Source: Vicinamibacterales bacterium (GTDB lineage Bacteria > Acidobacteriota > Vicinamibacteria > Vicinamibacterales > UBA8438). From it: 16,855 nt of DNA. The first letter of the stretch is position 1. Each line of letters begins with the position of its first letter. The translations under genes and the position numbers were made by a program. Below the pieces are notes generated by a model, which worked only from the letters and a program-made list of their open reading frames with translations, did not search any database and had not been told where the DNA came from. This document shows positions 14,689 to 16,855 of the stretch, piece after piece. The stretch is from contig JASLOY010000019.1 in assembly GCA_030745255.1 (NCBI GenBank), positions 1 through 16,855 of the forward strand, in the 5' to 3' direction.

Positions 14689-16158
14689 ATGGCCAGACAG
14701 GAAACGTTCTCCTCTCGCTGGGGGCTGATCGTCGCCGGACTCGGCATGGCGGTCGGCACCGGCAACATGTGGCGGTTCCCGCGCATCGCCGCGCAAAACG
14801 GAGGCGCCGCCTTCCTGATCCCCTGGCTCATCTTCCTCGTCACCTGGTCGCTGCCGCTGTTGATTGCCGAGTTCGGTATCGGCCGTGGCGCCCGTCGGGG
14901 TGTGGTGGGAGCGTTCGCCGACCTGATCGGCCGGCGTTACGCCTGGATGGGAGGGTTCATCGCGGTGACCAGCGTCATGATCTTGTTCTATTACTCCGTG
15001 GTCACCGGCTGGACCCTGAAATACGTGCTGGCCGCACTGGCGGGGCAGCTCGATGCGTCGGGGGCCGAGCAGTACTGGACCGACTACAGCCGCTCCGTCT
15101 GGCAGCCGCTCGGCTTCCACGCCATCTCGGTGCTGATCGGCGGGCTGATCATCAGTCGCGGCGTCGTCGCCGGGATCGAGCGCGCGAACAAAGTACTCAT
15201 CCCGATGCTGCTGGGCCTGCTCATCGCGGCCGTCCTGCGGTCGGTGACGCTGCCAGGCGCCGGGCGCGGGCTCGGGTTCCTGTTCAACCCCGATCTGTCG
15301 CTGCTCGGGAGCTACCGTACCTGGTTGGAGGCGTTGACGCAGTCGGCGTGGTCCACCGGGGCGGGGTGGGGGCTGATTCTCACCTACGCGATTTACATGC
15401 GCCGCGACGAGGACGTTGTCGTCAACGCAACCGCCATCGGACTGGGGAACAACACCGCATCGGTGCTGGCCGGCATGGCGGTTGTGCCAACCGCCTTCGC
15501 CATCCTGTCGGAGAACCAAGCGCTCGAGGCCATGGCCGCAGGGAACACCGGCCTGACGTTCATCTGGATTCCCCAATTGTTCGCCCGCATGCCGGGTGGC
15601 GCTGTCTTTCTGCCGCTGTTCTTCATGGCGCTCTTCTGCGCGGCGCTGTCATCGCTGATCGCCATGATCGAGCTGGCCACCCGGATCCTGATGGATGCCG
15701 GGATGGTACGCCGCCGTGCGGTCGGTTGGGTCATCGGGGCCACGATCGTGGGGGGAGCGCCCTCGGCGGTGAGCCTGACAGTGTTCGAGAACCAGGACTG
15801 GGTCTGGGGGCTGGCGTTGATGATCAGCGGGTTGTTCGTTGCGCTGGGTGCCACGCGCTTCGGTGTGCGCCGGTTCCGAGAGGACCTGGTGAACGTCACC
15901 GGGAACGAGCTGAACCTCGGTCGTGGGTACGAGTGGGTGCTGACCTATCTTGTTCCGATCGAGTTCGCCGTCATGTTTGGGTGGTGGATCTACCAGGCAG
16001 TCGCCGTGATCGACCCGAGCGGTTGGTGGAGCCCGCTTCGAACATTCTCGCTCGGCACCTGCCTGCTGCAGTGGGGGCTCGCGCTGGTCCTGCTGGTGGC
16101 GTTCAATAGGCGGATTGCCGCCGCCAGTCTCCGGGGCGCAGTCGAAACGACCCGGTAG
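14689..16158 (+). CDS. Sodium-dependent transporter, neurotransmitter:sodium symporter (NSS/SNF) family
   Basis: This inner-membrane, LeuT-fold, Na+-coupled importer most likely carries an amino acid or related amine. The 489 residues include about 11-12 hydrophobic helices. TM1 carries the family signature GMAVGTGNMWRFPR with the unwound GxGNxWRFP that lines the Na+ and substrate sites, followed by NGGAAFLIPW and LPLLIAEFGIGR. Later landmarks are YYSVVTGWTLKY (TM3), GIERANKVLIPML (TM5), STGAGWGLILTYAIY (TM6 region) and FFMALFCAALSSLIAMIE (TM8, with Ala/Ser/Ser positions of the Na2 site). The substrate is not deducible. It is divergent from hspR with overlapping control regions and stands as a single gene. 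Confidence 0.95.
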   Translation: MARQETFSSRWGLIVAGLGMAVGTGNMWRFPRIAAQNGGAAFLIPWLIFLVTWSLPLLIAEFGIGRGARRGVVGAFADLIGRRYAWMGGFIAVTSVMILFYYSVVTGWTLKYVLAALAGQLDASGAEQYWTDYSRSVWQPLGFHAISVLIGGLIISRGVVAGIERANKVLIPMLLGLLIAAVLRSVTLPGAGRGLGFLFNPDLSLLGSYRTWLEALTQSAWSTGAGWGLILTYAIYMRRDEDVVVNATAIGLGNNTASVLAGMAVVPTAFAILSENQALEAMAAGNTGLTFIWIPQLFARMPGGAVFLPLFFMALFCAALSSLIAMIELATRILMDAGMVRRRAVGWVIGATIVGGAPSAVSLTVFENQDWVWGLALMISGLFVALGATRFGVRRFREDLVNVTGNELNLGRGYEWVLTYLVPIEFAVMFGWWIYQAVAVIDPSGWWSPLRTFSLGTCLLQWGLALVLLVAFNRRIAAASLRGAVETTR

Positions 16159-16245
16159 CGCCCGCTGGCGTCAGGCTATGGGCGCCCCGAGCGTCGTCAC
16201 AGAGCCAGAGCCGTTGTGGCCGGCCGCAGCGGGTCCACCGACCGC

Positions 16246-16281
16246 TATGCTAGGCTGGGATCGGGATTGAATCGAAAGGAG
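16246..16281 (+). promoter_or_regulatory. Probable -10 box and ribosome-binding site of the bacilliredoxin gene
   Basis: TATGCT (16246-16251) could serve as -10. AAGGAG (16276-16281) is a strong Shine-Dalgarno sequence 7 nt before the GTG at 16289. It is only 1 nt from the in-frame GTG at 16283, which it therefore argues against. No convincing -35 is seen. GCGCCC (16158-16163) and GGGCGC (16180-16185) could pair as a weak hairpin after the symporter stop. Confidence 0.55.
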
Positions 16282-16288
16282 CGTGACG

Positions 16289-16723
16289 GTGTATCCAGAA
16301 TTTATGATTGCGCCGATGCGTGAGGAGCTGACTCGATTCGGCGTCTGTGAGCTGCGGACGCCGGGGGAGGTCGATGACGCACTCGCGAAGGCACCCGGCA
16401 CAGTGATGGTCGTCGTCAACTCGGTGTGCGGTTGCGCCGCGGGGAGGGCAAGACCGGGCGTGGCACTGGCGCTGCAGCATTCGGTAAAGCCGGACCTCGT
16501 CGCGACGGTGTTTGCTGGCGCCGATGTCGAGGCCACCGAGCGGGCTCGGGATTACTTCACCGGGTACCCGCCCTCGTCACCATCAATCGCGCTGTTCAAG
16601 GCGGGCAAGCTGGTCTACATGATGGAGCGGCATCAGATAGAGAACCAGGAAGCGGGCCCGATTGCAGCGCAGCTGACCGCGGCGTTCGACAAATTCTGCG
16701 CGGCCGAAACGGTCGCCGGTTGA
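16289..16723 (+). CDS. BrxA/BrxB-type bacilliredoxin (YphP/YqiW family)
   Basis: This is a small thioredoxin-fold thiol oxidoreductase. In Bacillota such proteins remove bacillithiol from S-bacillithiolated proteins. The 144-residue product has the family opening VYPEFMIAPMREELTRFGV and the active site NSVCGCAAGRARPGV, with the defining CGC motif (Cys47, Cys49). FAGADVEATERARDYF, PPSSPSIALFKAGKLVYMMERHQIE and a helical tail follow, all expected for the family. Cys47 should be the nucleophile. The GTG at 16289 gives the usual (M)YPE start and matches the AAGGAG spacing. Whether this organism makes bacillithiol cannot be seen here; other low-molecular-weight thiols are possible. Confidence 0.93.
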   Translation: MYPEFMIAPMREELTRFGVCELRTPGEVDDALAKAPGTVMVVVNSVCGCAAGRARPGVALALQHSVKPDLVATVFAGADVEATERARDYFTGYPPSSPSIALFKAGKLVYMMERHQIENQEAGPIAAQLTAAFDKFCAAETVAG

Positions 16724-16744
16724 GGGGACTCCAAGGCTGCAGAA

Positions 16745-16758
16745 GGCAGGAGGCAGGA
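16745..16758. repeat. Short tandem repeat (GGCAGGA)2
   Basis: Two perfect 7-bp units are followed by a partial GG. It lies in the 59-nt interval between the bacilliredoxin stop and a possible convergent gene end. No function is apparent. Confidence 0.5.
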
Positions 16759-16782
16759 GGAAGCCAGTGCGCCTCTCGAGCC

Positions 16783-16855
16783 TCAGGCTGGTGCCGGCTC
16801 GGTGTCGGAACAGATCGGAAGCGGGCGACCGCCTCGGTACCTGTCCACGGTGGCG
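16783..16855 (-). CDS. Possible 3' end of a minus-strand gene cut by the window edge
   Basis: From the window edge a minus-strand frame reads 23 codons, including VDRYRGGRPLPICSD, to a TGA at 16785-16783. The NVxRYxxGxPL-like pattern recalls the C-terminal helix of D-isomer 2-hydroxyacid dehydrogenases, but 23 residues are too few to assign it. It would be convergent with the bacilliredoxin gene. Confidence 0.3.
   Translation of the reverse strand, partial: ATVDRYRGGRPLPICSDTEPAPA

Noticed and set aside
14769..16109. 446-codon frame in an alternative plus-strand frame, and a 323-codon frame opposite, within the symporter gene
   Set aside because: Both are Arg/His/Gly-rich shadows of the NSS transporter frame, which has clear family motifs throughout.
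16812..16821. AGATCGGAAG resembling the start of a common Illumina adapter
   Set aside because: Only 10 bases match, and the following bases diverge immediately (CGGG). It lies inside GC-rich sequence in line with its surroundings, so chance is more likely than adapter contamination.

Overview
This is a GC-rich bacterial chromosomal window of housekeeping and stress genes with no phage, plasmid or CRISPR signature. The gene set fits an Acidobacteriota-like lineage (for example a Vicinamibacteria-type genome): an HspR-type MerR regulator with a type II DnaJ and ClpB, a YphP-type bacilliredoxin, an acidobacterial-looking ECF sigma remnant and a periplasmic orphan. This assignment is an inference from protein character and context. 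No rRNA or marker phylogeny is available here.

Left part (1-2184): a PfkB-family sugar kinase is followed by a 546-bp stretch with no intact gene. That stretch holds a clearly decayed ECF sigma factor, carrying a one-base frameshift in a conserved Trp codon and lacking region 4, and then a second coding-like remnant. Next comes an anchored or exported protein of unknown function with a GTG start directly behind a TATACT box.

Housekeeping operon (2233-6621, + strand): recG, rsmD, coaD and a class I aminotransferase are packed with a 1-nt overlap, a 6-nt gap and an 8-nt overlap, so they are probably co-transcribed and partly translationally coupled. A convergent ArnT/PMT-like membrane glycosyltransferase (6635-8353, - strand) meets the operon end.

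Middle (8354-10609): a 74-bp divergent promoter region separates the glycosyltransferase from a CoA-binding (YccU-like) gene interrupted by an in-frame TAA at codon 66. The transcription terminator gene rho follows behind a near-consensus promoter and a leader with a hairpin. Between convergent rho and clpB lies a pair of related intergenic repeats of about 55 bp, flanking a perfect 8-bp-stem hairpin.

Heat-shock operon (14590-10610, - strand): hspR-like regulator, dnaJ/cbpA-like co-chaperone and clpB disaggregase, driven by TTGACA-N17-TATACT. It diverges from an NSS-family sodium symporter gene, and a perfect 14-bp palindrome sits between the two promoters. A bacilliredoxin gene and the probable 3' end of a minus-strand gene complete the window.

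The most unusual genome-level signal is that four promoter-proximal genes (pfkB-like, the exported orphan, the glycosyltransferase and the CoA-binding pseudogene) have a TANNNT -10 box exactly 6 or 7 nt before the start codon. This layout predicts leaderless mRNAs, whereas several other genes keep Shine-Dalgarno sequences. I found no novel multi-gene system. The observations most worth checking are the leaderless architecture, the two broken genes, the repeat pair and the divergent heat-shock/transporter control region.
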